Source of the DNA: Cryptomeria japonica
Lineage: Eukaryota > Streptophyta > Pinopsida > Cupressales > Cupressaceae
NCBI RefSeq assembly: GCF_030272615.1
Contig: NC_081406.1
Coordinates: forward strand, 259,647,386-259,711,385
DNA length: 64,000 nucleotides
Direction of reading: 5' to 3'
Shown: positions 10,653-22,055 of the stretch, piece by piece
Layout of the letters: each line of letters begins with the position of its first letter
How positions within the stretch are numbered: the first letter of the stretch is position 1
Notes under the pieces: model-generated
What the model saw: the letters and a program-made list of their open reading frames with translations, nothing else
The model's database searches: none
What the model was told of the DNA's origin: nothing
Translations under genes and position numbers: made by a program

Positions 10653-13600
10653 ATAATAGCTAAAGAGGAAACCTACTGGAAACAAAGATCGAGGAATGTT
10701 TGGTTAAAGGAGGGGGATAGGAACACTAAATACTTCCATATGTCCACCTTAAGACATAAGGCCATGAATAGAATTGTTCAAATTAAAGTGAATGGCAGAT
10801 GTGTTGTTGATGATGATTCCATGAGCAAGGCTGCTATGGATTTTTTCTCTAATTTACTTGCTAAGGACCAGAATTTGGAAATACAAGCACAGAGGGAACT
10901 CTTGGACAACATACCTACCATTTTGGGGGAGGACCAGAATGATCACCTATCGGCTATCCCTTCCCATGAATAAATTTTGATAGTTGTCAAATCCTTTGAA
11001 TGCAACAAAGCCCCAGGTTCGGATGGCTTTCCCATGTTTTTCTTCCAAATGTACTGGCATATTATAGGAGAAGATGTCACCAGAGCTATGAAAGAGTTTT
11101 TTGGTGCTAGAAAACTATTAAAGGAAGTTAATGGTACTTTTATTGCTCTCATTCCCAAAAAGATGGGGGTAGACTCTATGGATCTTTTCAAACCTATAAG
11201 TTTATGCAACTCTCTCTATAAGATTATCTCTAAGGTCCTAACCTCTAGAATTTTGAAGTTGTTGCCCTCCATCATTTCGCCTCAACAAAGCGGTTTTGTC
11301 CTGGGAAGACAAATTTTGGATTCTATCATCTCTATTCATGAAAATATCCACTCATTGGCATTCTCTAAAAAAGAAGGTTTTTTTTTGAAACTAGATCTCT
11401 CTAAAGCCTATGATAGAGTGGATTGGGATTTTATGGTGGATGTTCTCTCTACTTTTGGCTTTATTTCTAGAAGTGTCAACCTTATCAGACAACTTGTTTC
11501 TTCGGCATCTTTCTCTGTTTTAATGAATGTCTCCCCCTCTCCTTTCTTTAAAGCCTCAAGAGGTCTCAGGCAGGGGGATCCTCTATCTCCAGTGATCTTC
11601 ATCATCATGGCAGAATGCTTGAGGAGATGTATTGGTAAGTTGGTTGAGAAAAGGGAGTTTTGCGGTTTGAATCCTTCTTCGGCAGATCAAATATGCTCTC
11701 ATCAGCAGTTTGTTGATGACTCTATAATAATGGGAAAAGCCACTGTTAAGGACTCTAGAAGACTAAAAAAGGCTTTGGACAACTATGGAGAGGCCACTGG
11801 TCAGCTAATTAATTGGTCTAAAAGCTTTGTTTATTTTATCAATACCCCAGAGAGAAGGAGGATTAAAATTAGTAACATTCTGGGAGGCCAAATTGGTAGT
11901 CTGCCTGCTTCTTACTTGGGGCTCCCCTTAGGCCTTGATCCCCCAAACACCTTTTGGGGAGCCTTGGTGGATAAATTCCACAAAAAGATGTCTGGATGGA
12001 AGGGAGCTCTCCTTAGTCAAGCAGGTAAGGTCCAACTTCTTAAATCCACCCTACAAAGTATTCCCTCTATGCCATCAGTCTGTTCAGGATTCCAGCTAAG
12101 TATGTTGAGGCCATTGAAAAGATTCAAAGATCCTTCTTATGGATAGGGGTGGAAGAGAAGAAGAGAATGAACTTAATTGCATGGGATAAGGTCTGTGAGC
12201 CTAAGAATAAAGGAGGTCTTGGCCTTAGAAGAATAAGAGACATAAATGATCACCTCATGGCCAAGCAGATTTGGAGAGGATATAGAAATCAAGGAGAGTG
12301 GAAAAAAATATGGGACAACAAATACAAAAGCCAATGCCCGAATCTTCAAAGTTTCCTCAAAGCGGAGAACATCCCAATTGGTTCCAATATTTGGAAAAAT
12401 GTCTCTGGGACTAGAGACTTAATTATCAAAGGTACAAAGTGGAAGTTGGGGAAAGGGAATCTTATTCAGTTTTGGGAGGACCCTTGGCTTCTAGATTCCC
12501 CTTTGAATGGAAACCCTGAGTGGAACAGATATCAGAACTAATGCAAGGAAATATTTGGAACCAAGGTTGAGGATTACTGGAAAGATGGACAATGGAAAGA
12601 CTTATCTCAAGTGGATCAGTCTTTAGGTAGTTTGAACAAAGTTATGAACTCTATGGTGAGGATTGAAGAAGAAGACCAAATAATTTGGAAACTCACAGCT
12701 AGTGGTACTTTTTCAGTGACTTCTCTATATCATCAATAGTTCAAGAACATGGAAAGTCCTCGCTGGGCCAAAGCTTGGGTGAAAGGCCTCATACCCAAAA
12801 TCAATATTTTCTTTTGGATAGCCCTTCAAGACAAAATTCTCACTACTGAGAATATCAGAAAAAGAGGTATCAACATGCCTAGTTTCTATATTCTCTGCAA
12901 GCAAAATGAGGAGACTATAAATCATATGCTCTTCCACTGTCCCTTCTCTGTTGACGTTTGGGGAAGCTATCTGGATCAATTCAATATTAGTTGGAGCTTC
13001 CCTAATTAGATTCAGGAAATTTTCAAGTCTTGCCATCATCCTTCAAAAAACAAAACTACAACCTTATTATGGAAAATTGCTTTACCCCACATGTGTTGGG
13101 GTCTTTGGAAAGAGAGAAATGATAGAATTTTCAGGGAAAAGACTACTAAGGCTAAAATTGTGTTTGAAAAAATAAGAAGAAGCATAAGGGAAAATCTAAA
13201 TATCATAAGTGGTTTGGATAATCCTCACACTAAGGAGGATCGATGTATCTATAAAAAGTGGAGACTAAAGGCTCAAGAGAGTGTTCAGAGCAACCCTAGA
13301 GAGGGAGTGAGATGGATCAGCCCACCTAGAGGATGGATGAAAATCAAACTGGATGAGGCCTCTAAGGGTAACCTTAGGGTTGCTTGATGTGGAGTGGTCC
13401 TAAGGGATGAATGGGAAATATGTAAAATCATTAAATGGATACCCATAGGAAATTAAACTAATCATGTAGCCGAAGCCATGGCGGCCTATCATGGGATGAT
13501 CCTTGCAAAGGAAGCCAAATGCACTAAAGTTTGGTGTGAAGGAGACTCCTTAAAAATGATCAACTATTTAAATATGAAATTCTTGCCCTCTTGGTCTATT

Positions 13601-13834
13601 AGCAATGTTATTAAAGTTACTAGGAAAATTAGCGAAGAGTTTGACATGTGTGTTTTTACACATGTTTACAGGGAGGCCAACTCTTGTGCTGACTGGGCTG
13701 CCAACCTGGCCTACCAATCGAGAGACATCATTACTAATTATGGTGAAACAGAGATTGCAAGCAAAATGAAATCCTTGCTCAATCAAGACCGAAGCTATAC
13801 AAGGCAACGTGGTACTTTTAATCATTATTTCTAA
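10653..13834 (+). pseudogene. LINE ORF2 remnant: reverse transcriptase, zinc-finger-like region, RNase H
   Basis: Non-LTR retrotransposon polyprotein, catalytically dead by its stops. The RT domain runs in frame from 10653 to about 12070. It has the motifs ALIPKK, KPISLCN, QSGFVLGRQI, KLDLSKAYDRVDW, RGLRQGDPLSP and the catalytic box FVDDS (11709-11723). A stop interrupts it at 10971. A frameshift near 12060-12080 moves the reading to frame 2, which carries WRGYRNQGEW, the zf-RVT-like region with CKQNEETINHMLFHCP (12896-12943), and an RNase H domain (about 13330-13790) with LDEAS, AEAMAAYHG, CEGDS and CADWAAN holding the expected acidic residues. Frame 2 has stops at about 12539, 12737, 13007, 13385 and 13454. 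The RNase H end, RT type and layout fit plant L1-type LINEs. The 5' part is at 1-164 and beyond. Confidence 0.9.
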
Positions 13835-14597
13835 TGACCTTTCCACCTTTTTCGATGCAGGGCTCGTTTGAAGATAATGAACTTTTAAATAGGTGTCTTA
13901 TCATAATTAATTGGCATGGATTTTGGGTGCTCTCAAAGAATAACCACAGAAACCAGAGGGGAAGTGATCAAATTGAGAGAAGGAATTGCAAGGAAGGAGC
14001 TAGAAAAATGGGAGGTAACAAGAAGAGATTTGAACCTACTTCCTGCTTGGATTGGAGAAAGAATGATGAAGTAAGGGATATCCTCCAACAGGGAGGAATG
14101 AATATTTTCATGGAAGGACTAAGTGGGAAAGACCCCACAATTACTTCTTACTTCATCAAGAACTGGAAAAATGAAAAATTCTGATTGGTTCATAGATGAT
14201 GAATGTCGACGAAGAGGTTATTGTTGAGGCCATGGGGATGTCTACTGAGGGTATGAAATTTTACAGAGACAAAGGAATATCTGACAAAGCTATAGACAAG
14301 TTTCCATTAACAGATGGAGAGAGGCAAAAGATGATCAAAAGTGACAATTCCTACCACTCCCCAAAGAGAATTTGCAGGCCTTTGAGGTTTTTTCTTTTCG
14401 CTTCTATTAAATACATTACCTTAGACAGTAGGTTTACCAGGGCCTACAAGCATCACTTTGTTCTTCTTAATCATTTTCATCATGGAGAAAGGGTTAGCCT
14501 TCCCTATTACCTAGCTTGTTCTATGGATCATACTATAAAGGAAATCCAAAGGATCCTAAAGGTGATCATGCTCTCCACTAGGGGCTTATGGTCCTAG
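13834..14597 (+). pseudogene. LINE-associated extra reading frame, N-terminal part (unrecognised)
   Basis: Two overlapping open stretches, 13834-14184 and 14196-14597, lie directly after the RNase H and before the LINE 3' end. The first carries CLDWRKNDEVRDILQQ and SGKDPTITSYFIKNW. The second, in another frame, carries MNVDEEVIVEAMGMSTEG and KRICRPLRFFLFASIKY. The sense runs from one to the next as though a frameshift at about 14185-14195 split one protein. Near 14540-14590 it shifts again into the 340-residue frame that follows. I do not recognise the family. It resembles the kind of conserved alpha-helical domain found beside other plant mobile-element proteins, but that is an impression only. 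Confidence 0.5.
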
Positions 14598-15610
14598 TTT
14601 ATAAAATGCTAAAGGGGAAGTGCATTGAAAATCCTATCAAAGGCAAAAATGCTAGAGATGAAACTATAGAAAGTAAGGATAGTGGTTTTAATTTTGACTT
14701 GGAAACCGAGGGAGAGTTGGAGGAAACTAGCAAGAAAGGGAGAATTAGGGCCAAGAAAAGGAGGATTATTGTGGACTCTAATACGTCGGACTCTGCAACT
14801 GAATCCCTTGAGGAAAAATCTACTAAAAAAAGGAAAGGGAAAACCACTGGAAAGAAAGCTCAAAAAAAGAACATTAAAAAGGGGAGCAATTCTGACTTCA
14901 ATCATGTTCAGATTGAATCGAAAGAGGAGGCTAAAGAAAACAAGGTGGTTGATAGTCAGGATAAAGAAGGGGAGGGTAACCCGGTGATGGATAATTTGGA
15001 GACTGTGAATACCACAAATTTGCATAAGGAGGAAAAAGGGGATAAAAGTGACAATGGTGACAAAGACACTGTTAAGGCCTTCTATGAGACCATCGCTACT
15101 ATGGTGAAGGATGTTAATAGTTTGAAAACTGATACACAGGCCATTGCAAGAATTACAGTTGGTGACAAGCCCTTAGCGGAACATGTTAAAGAACTGGTGG
15201 CCGTTCTGCATAATGCACAAGCTATTGAATGTATGGTTGGAAAAATTATGGCAATGGAGAAAAAGGTCAACCAGATGAGAGATCCTAAGGAAATGGAAAA
15301 CAAAATGAAAGATTTCAGCACCATAATTGACAAGCTGGAGCTCAATGTAAAGAAGATAGCCGACCAAAATTTCCAAATCCTTAAATCCTTGGTGGACAAC
15401 ATGAACATCCTTATTAACGGGTTCAAGAATGATGCAAAAAAGGATAGTGATAAAGAGAAGTCAAACAAGAAAGGGCATGAAAGGAGGACCAGAGTGAACA
15501 CAAAGAAAAAAGGCGACATCGAAGGTTGTGAGCTGGAGGATCTGAAGACCTCAACAAACAGCATGAAACAAATGGTTGTTCACACTGAGGAAATTATGAA
15601 TAGTATTTAG
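14588..15610 (+). CDS. Intact lysine-rich coiled-coil ORF (340 aa) at the 3' end of the LINE
   Basis: Uninterrupted 340-codon frame, among the longest in the window. Residues 1-10 (MVLVYKMLKG) look like the end of the preceding domain, so the true start may be upstream across a frameshift. Residues ~30-110 are highly basic, with nuclear-localisation-like clusters such as KKRKGKTTGKKAQKKNIKKG. The middle (~110-160) is acidic and charged. Residues ~160-270 form a long predicted coiled coil with heptad-like spacing, including KEMENKMKDFSTIIDKLELN. The tail is again Lys/Arg-rich (HERRTRVNTKKKG). No catalytic motif is visible. This composition would suit an RNA- or chromatin-binding accessory protein of the LINE (inference). 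It sits where plant LINEs normally have only a 3' UTR. Being intact beside a badly broken ORF2 is unusual. Confidence 0.6.
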   Translation: MVLVYKMLKGKCIENPIKGKNARDETIESKDSGFNFDLETEGELEETSKKGRIRAKKRRIIVDSNTSDSATESLEEKSTKKRKGKTTGKKAQKKNIKKGSNSDFNHVQIESKEEAKENKVVDSQDKEGEGNPVMDNLETVNTTNLHKEEKGDKSDNGDKDTVKAFYETIATMVKDVNSLKTDTQAIARITVGDKPLAEHVKELVAVLHNAQAIECMVGKIMAMEKKVNQMRDPKEMENKMKDFSTIIDKLELNVKKIADQNFQILKSLVDNMNILINGFKNDAKKDSDKEKSNKKGHERRTRVNTKKKGDIEGCELEDLKTSTNSMKQMVVHTEEIMNSI

Positions 15611-15830
15611 TTTATGTTGTTGTCCCTGGTTAGGTCTCTTTGTTGTCTTTATGCTTTCCTTTTGCTATCTGTACCGAGATACTTTATTATGTAATGTTGT
15701 GTTTAGTTGATCCCTTTCGATGGGTTCATTTTGCTTTTTGAAGTGACCAGGCACATTTTTTAGCAGTTCTTTCTCCTGGTTTGTACAAGGTTTGGGTACC
15801 TTTCAAATACCTACTTTTACTTAATCAAAA
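15611..15830 (+). other. LINE 3' untranslated region and 3' terminus
   Basis: T-rich noncoding sequence ending GTTTGGGTACC...ACTTAATCAAAA. The short A-ended tail and the abrupt change to a tandem repeat at 15832 suggest the LINE 3' end lies here. The target duplication cannot be tested because the LINE 5' end is outside the window. Confidence 0.5.
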
Positions 15831-15831
15831 T

Positions 15832-18079
15832 GATCAAACATCTTGGGGAGAAAGAAAAGGGAACATCTAGCATAAACCTGACCACCTGGATGTGCTCATG
15901 CTGACGGTTTGTTCCCACAACAAGTAGAACAAAAGATGCACTATTTTGCCACCTCTCATTGACGGTTTTTGATGCAACAGAAAAAATCTCACCACAAGAA
16001 AATGAAATCGATTTGTCCAAAACCAAGAGATGATTTTTTAGGCAGTGACAACATGACCCCATAGGTTCAAATGGATCATCCATAAGTACCATGGTCTCCG
16101 AGTTACGCGACATCAAAGTTTGACCATATTTTCCACTTTGAGTGCTCAAGGGAAAACATCGCTAGGAGGTGGCTCAGCATGATTGGACATCTTGGAGAGT
16201 GAGAAAAGGGCACACCTAGCATAAAAATGTCCACCTAGATGTGCTTGCGCTAATAGTTCATTCCTAGGATGAGCAAAACGAAAGATGCACTATTTTGCCA
16301 CCTCTCACTAATGGTTTTTTATGCGACAAAAAAAAATCTCACCACAAGAAAATGGAATCGAGTTGTCCAAAACCGAGAGAGGATTTTTTAGGTAGTGATA
16401 GCATGACCCCATAGGTTCAAACAGACCATCCATAAGTGTCACGGTCTCTGAGTTAAGCAATGTCAAAGTTTGACCATTTTTTCCACTTTGAGCGCTCAAG
16501 GGAAAACATCACTATGAGGTGGATCCGAATGATCAAACATCTTGGGGAGAGAGAAAAGGGCACACCTAGCATAAAAATGGCCACCCAAATGCGCTTGCAC
16601 TGATAGTTCATTCCCATGATGAGCAAAATGAAAGATTCACTATTTTGCCACCTCTCATTGACAGTTTTTTATGCGACAGTAAAAATCTCACTGCAATAAA
16701 ATGGAATCGAGTTGTCCAAAAAAGAGAGAGGATTTTTTAGGCAGTGACAACACAACCCCATAGGTTCAAATGAATCATCCATAAGTGCCATGGTTTCCGA
16801 GTTATTCGACGTCAAAGTTTGACCATTTTTTCTGCTTTGAGCGCTCAAGGGAAAACGTTGCTATGAGGTGGCTCAGAGTGATCAAACACCTTGGGGAGAA
16901 AGAAAAGGGCATTCCTAGTGTAAACCTAGCCACCTGGACATGCTCGTGCTGATGGTTTGTTCCTACAATGAGCAGAATGAAAGATGCACTATTTTGCCAC
17001 CTCTCACTGATGATTTTTGATGCGATAGAAAAAATCTCACCACAAGAAAATAGAATGAAGTTGTCTGAAACCAAGATAGTATTTTTTAGGAAGAAACAAC
17101 ATGACCCCATAGGTTCAAACGGATCATCCATAAGTGCCACAGTCTCCGAGTTATGCGACGTCAAAGTTTGACCATTTTTTCCACTTTGAGCGCTCAAGGG
17201 AAAATATCGCTACAAGGTGGCTCAGAATGATGGGATGTCTTGGGGAGAAAGACAAGGGAACACCTAGCATAAAACTAGCCACCTGAATGTGCTTGTGCTA
17301 ACGGTTCATTCCCACGACGAGCAGAACGAAAGATGCACTATTTTGCCACCTCTCACTGACGGTTTTTGATGCAATAGAAAAAATATCACCACAAGAAAAT
17401 AGAATCAAGTTGTCTGAAACTGAGAGAGGATTTTTTAGGTAGTGAAAAAAGGACCCCATAGGTTCAAGCAAATTATCCATAAGTGCCATGGTCTTCGAGT
17501 TACACGACATCAAAGTTTGACCATTTTTTCCACTTTGAGCACTCAAGGGAAAATATCACTACGAGGTAGCTTGAAATGATTGGACATCTCAGGGAGTGAA
17601 ACAAGGACACACCTAGCATAAAATTGGCCACCTAGATGCATTTGTACTAATGGTTCATTCCCATGATGAGTAGAACTAAAGATGCACTATTTTGCCACCT
17701 CTCACTGACGGTTTTTTACAGTTTTTTATGCAACAAAAAAAAATCTCACCACAAGAAAATGGAATCGAGTTGTCTGAAACCGAGAGAGGATTTTTTAGGA
17801 AGCAACAACACGACCCCATAGGTTCACATAGATTGTCCATAAGTGCCACGGTCTTCGAGTTACGCGACGTCAAAGTTTGACCTTTTTTTCCACTTTGAGC
17901 GCTCAAGGGAAAACGTCACTAAGAGGTGGCTCTGAATGATCATACATCTTGGGGAGTGAGACAAGGGCACACCTAGCATAAACCTGACCACCCAGACATG
18001 CTTGCACTGACAGTTCATTCCCACGATGAGAAGAACGAAAGATGCACTATTTTGCCACCTCTCACTAACGATTTTTTAT
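15832..18079. repeat. ~350-bp tandem repeat array, about 6.4 copies
   Basis: Units start with GATCAAACATCTTGGGGAGA or close variants at 15832, 16181, 16531, 16880, 17229, 17578 and 17938. The spacings are 349, 350, 349, 349, 349 and 360, and the last copy is cut at about 18079. The 360-bp unit has an 11-bp duplication in a GTTTTTTACAG stretch (17711-17735). Each unit contains CACTATTTTGCCACCTCTCA and CCACTTTGAGCGCTCAAGGG. Copies differ mainly by transitions. It is a satellite-like array. Confidence 0.95.
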
Positions 18080-20000
18080 GAAAGAAGAGATAATTGGTTT
18101 GATTTGATGTTAAAATAATTGCTTCAACTCTTCTTTTATAGGCAACTTGGATGAATAGGTGTGTCTCTTACCCTAAGGCCGACTTGTTATGGAATAAAAT
18201 TTAAATGAAAACCTTACCTAAGTTGACTCATCCTTAGATAAATTTTAAATCTTCTTTGTGCTCTCAAATCTTGTATTAATTTGTTCTTGAAATGATGAAC
18301 TTAGCTCCATAAGCATGAGTTTATGAAACAATAACTTCACTCCAATCTCTTCATGCACAAAGGACTCAAAGAAAATTCACTCAATCAAAATAAACAATAT
18401 CAGCATTGTCAATGTTAGTACTTGGGTATACATAATATAAGCAATTTATAGTTTAAAAGTATACGCCATGTGAGTTACAAGTAATGAACAAATTGGATCA
18501 CATTTCAAGACATATACAAAATGAACAAGTTTGATCACATTTCAATAGAAAATAGCTAAGTTTCAAGAATATCAAGTTTCATATATATCAAAATGAAAAA
18601 TAAACGTGTACATATCAAAAAATGGCATAGATGCCAAATCAATAATAGTTACAAAAATGTGGCATGTGCCATGTCTGTCAAAGTCAATATATACATATAC
18701 AAATGTCGAATATATAAAAAAATCGGTCCTTCAATGACCACAACTATAACTATATGTCTCTATCAATATCTATGACTATGGCGGATCATCAAAAAGCATA
18801 AGGACAATTCAAATACCGAATTAGATATATTTTCTCAATATAACATCAAAATAACTAAATACTGAACTCTAAATTGTTTGAAGTTGAAATGTTGATTACC
18901 TCATCTCTGTCTTTTGCAATTGGGTGAGGCTGAGGATCCGTGGGATGCCCTAAAGGGGGCTATAACTGGTAAAACAACATTAATACATGTTAATAACATA
19001 TATGTCAAATAACACATAATAACTAAAAATGAATAGACTAAAAACTAAAGCATACCAGAGCCTTAGATGGATGTGTTGTGGTCATAGGAGCCAAAGTCTC
19101 AGATGAATCAGTTACGACCATTTCCTATATCCACAGTAAGTGATCCAAAAGGAGTTAACTAGAGGGTTTCAACTCCGTTGTGCACTTAGTGAAAAGGAGT
19201 TGATCTAAGACAAGCATACCTTTTCCCTTGGTCATGTTGGATCCCATAATATACGTGTAGGACTTCTATTGAAATAGAATGATAGAATAACAATAGGAAG
19301 TTTGGAAGGGGCCTGTAATAGTTTAAAGACAATTATACAAGTTAATAACCCAAAGTTGTTGACAAACTAGATAAAACAAATATTTTTAACATATGTAGAA
19401 CAAATGCACACCAAAGCCTCGTATAGTTCTCATGTAATCTTAGGAGGCCTAGTCAAATCTGATGCAACTATTACCATTTCCTGTATGAAAAATGATAACA
19501 TATGATATAGACACAAAAGGATTTTGTTATTTCAAACAAGCAAGAATGCAATCCAAAGTGAATATGAAGATATCACCTCTTCCCTCTACTAAACCTCATC
19601 GACATCAAGTGCATTCATTAATTCCGTAAACCCCATATATTTTTGTATATAGAAAAAAAAAATTAAGTGCATTTATCAATATCTACATATACATGTTTAA
19701 TCATAATACATTTCAACAAATGAATTTAAATTGTACTGAATTACCTTCTATCGTTTGGGTGTCCGAGAGGATATCTTTTTCTACCTTGGAGTGCTAGAGG
19801 ATGGCTTTCTCACACGAGGTGTCCTCAAGGCAAGTGGGGTAAACTAATAGAAAAAAATTAACATAAGGGAAAAGAACATGTATTTAATATATCACTTAAG
19901 TCAAAAATATATAAATCTAAATGGTACCACATAGCTATCTTGGCCAAATTCGATGGCTGTAAGCATGATATCATCAAGTTGGGACATCTCAGCCACTGAT
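18080..20000. other. AT-rich region without a recognisable gene; possible minus-strand exon-like scraps
   Basis: Nothing firmly assignable. Minus-strand segments near 19060-19130, 19410-19480, 19745-19840 and 19930-20010 read as short Ser/Pro/Lys-rich pieces, for example SSRTPKR and EMSQLDDIMLTAIEFGQDSY, separated by AT-rich stretches. This would fit exons of a decayed gene or transposon protein running leftward, possibly continuing the relic at 25556-26815. No splice structure can be confirmed. Confidence 0.25.
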
Positions 20001-21865
20001 AAGCCCTATAAAACACCAATTAATGATACATATTATAGTACCCTTTCTCGATCAGACTTTTTAGACTCATGTTTGACTTCTGTTGAATGTTCAGTGGATA
20101 CATTATTGTTATATTTTATAAAGACTTTATGTGATGTTATTACATGCTTTAACTTGATATGTAGTGTATGCTTTCATGCAGTATTTCATTACTTATGTTA
20201 AATGTGATTCTTATGGATTACTGACATGGACTGACACATTTACTTTATATGTGCGATGTGTTATTTACATGTTTCATGTTTGCAAGTGTATGGGATACGA
20301 GGGGATGATTTTCCCTCACTCACTCCGGTAAGACAGGGAATGTCACGATTCTCCTTCATCAGTGTGCGCGTTGTGTCTGTTTATATATGTCTATATGTAT
20401 GTGTGGTTCTTTGATGCAGGACATTGCAAGTACAAGTACCAAGTAGGTACAGGGTATCCACTCCACTTGGTTTCACAGGTCTGAGCATGCCTTATTGTCC
20501 GATGGGAGTGGAGGAGATACTTGTTAGATCCTAGATTGACCCGCAGTTACACTCATGTGAGTGTTGTCAGTCGGTCGTCTTTTCCATTTGACCAGTATGC
20601 GAGTCATAGTACTTCGGTTTTTCTCTTTGTGAGTTGTCGTATGGTCTTCTCTCATTTTGTGTGCTTCCAGTTATTTGAAAAGATTTAAATTGAGTAAATT
20701 GTGTAATTTGGTGTTGGCGTATTTAATTTAATTAATATACCTAGAGTTTATTGATTAAATTAAATTAATGGAGTTGTTAAATTAAATGGTTAAATTGCAT
20801 GTTATATTGTGAAAATAGTTGTATTAAATTATTTGAAAAAGAAATTAGTGAAATGCTATGCTATTTGAATTTTAGTGCTAGTGTTGAGTTAAATTCATTT
20901 GGGGAAAAGAAAAATAAATAAAAAGCATTTCCATTTACCTTTTGGTAGCTTTTAGATTTTATTTTTGTTTAAAAAAGAATTGTTTCATGAAAAAGGAAAA
21001 TTATATTTAATTACTTTTTAAATATCTTATTCCTATTGGTGGAGGAAACTTTTAACCTAAAAAGTTTAGGTTGAAAATATTTTTCCATATATTCCTGTGA
21101 GTTCACGGGAAGAAAGAGGGAGGCATTTTTGAAAACAAAAATTTGGAAATCATTTGGAAGGAGAAAGCTGGATTTTGGAATTGGTATGCAGGATTGAAGC
21201 TCATCCACTATTTTCTTCCTGGATTGCTTTGCAGGTTGGGTAGATTTCTTTCTTGTATTGCAATAAAAATTTAAATATTTTCAGTTTCTTCCCTGTGTGT
21301 GTGATTAAAATTTGTTAAATCTTATTGGAGTTTCTTGTTGGAAGTTTGATTTGGAAATACAATTGTTTTCTATTGAATTTAATTAAATCCCAAATCAATA
21401 TGTGTATGTTGAAAAGAAATTGTCCAATATCTTGTTGGCAGTGTGCTTCCAAGTTCTTTGGAAAATTTAGTTTTTTGACTATTTCCTCTATTTGTGTTGT
21501 AAGGAATCAATTTTGTTTTCTGTATGATTGCAAGTTTCTATTTGTCCAAAGATTTGGGGGTTATGCTGGCAAAATCTTGTTAATTTGCCTCTTTGCATGA
21601 TGCAAGGATTCTTCCTGTGTGTGAAGAAATAAAAAAAATGAATCAAATCCCCTCTTATTCCTTACAATTCTTTTGAATTTTGCCCAAGATCTTTATAATT
21701 GGGTCTTTTATGCTTTATTGGTTTACCAGAATCCCTTATTGAAAAAAATATCATTGCAAGATTAAAATTTGCTATTCATTGTTATTCTTTTTTACCAGTG
21801 ATGGGTGCAGTAAATGAATGGTTTAATTTTTTATTAATTTTTTTTTTTTAAATAATAAATTGAAC

Positions 21866-21896
21866 CCCACGTGGTAGGGTAATCCCACCACGTGGG
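21866..21896. repeat. Perfect 10-bp hairpin with two G-box cores
   Basis: CCCACGTGGT (21866-21875) and ACCACGTGGG (21887-21896) are exact inverted complements with an 11-base loop. Each arm holds CACGTG, the core bound by plant bHLH and bZIP factors. Structure is seen; binding is inference. Confidence 0.8.
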
Positions 21897-21898
21897 AT

Positions 21899-22055
21899 GG
21901 TAGCTATTGCTACCATAAGGTAGTAGCACTACCGTGAGGCTAGTAGTGACTGCTACCAATTGGTAGCAACACTATCGGTGGGTAGTGCCTGCTACCAGTA
22001 GGTAGTGTCTGCTACCGGTTGGTAGCAGCACTACTGGTAGGTAGTCCTTGCCACC
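21899..22055. repeat. Cluster of GGTAG/CTACC dyads
   Basis: A run of short inverted repeats: GGTAGCTATTGCTACC (21899-21914), GGTAGTAGCACTACC (21919-21933), GGTAGTGCCTGCTACC, GGTAGTGTCTGCTACC and GGTAGCAGCACTACTGG. Spacings are irregular, so it is a family of small hairpins rather than a clean tandem array. Confidence 0.75.
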
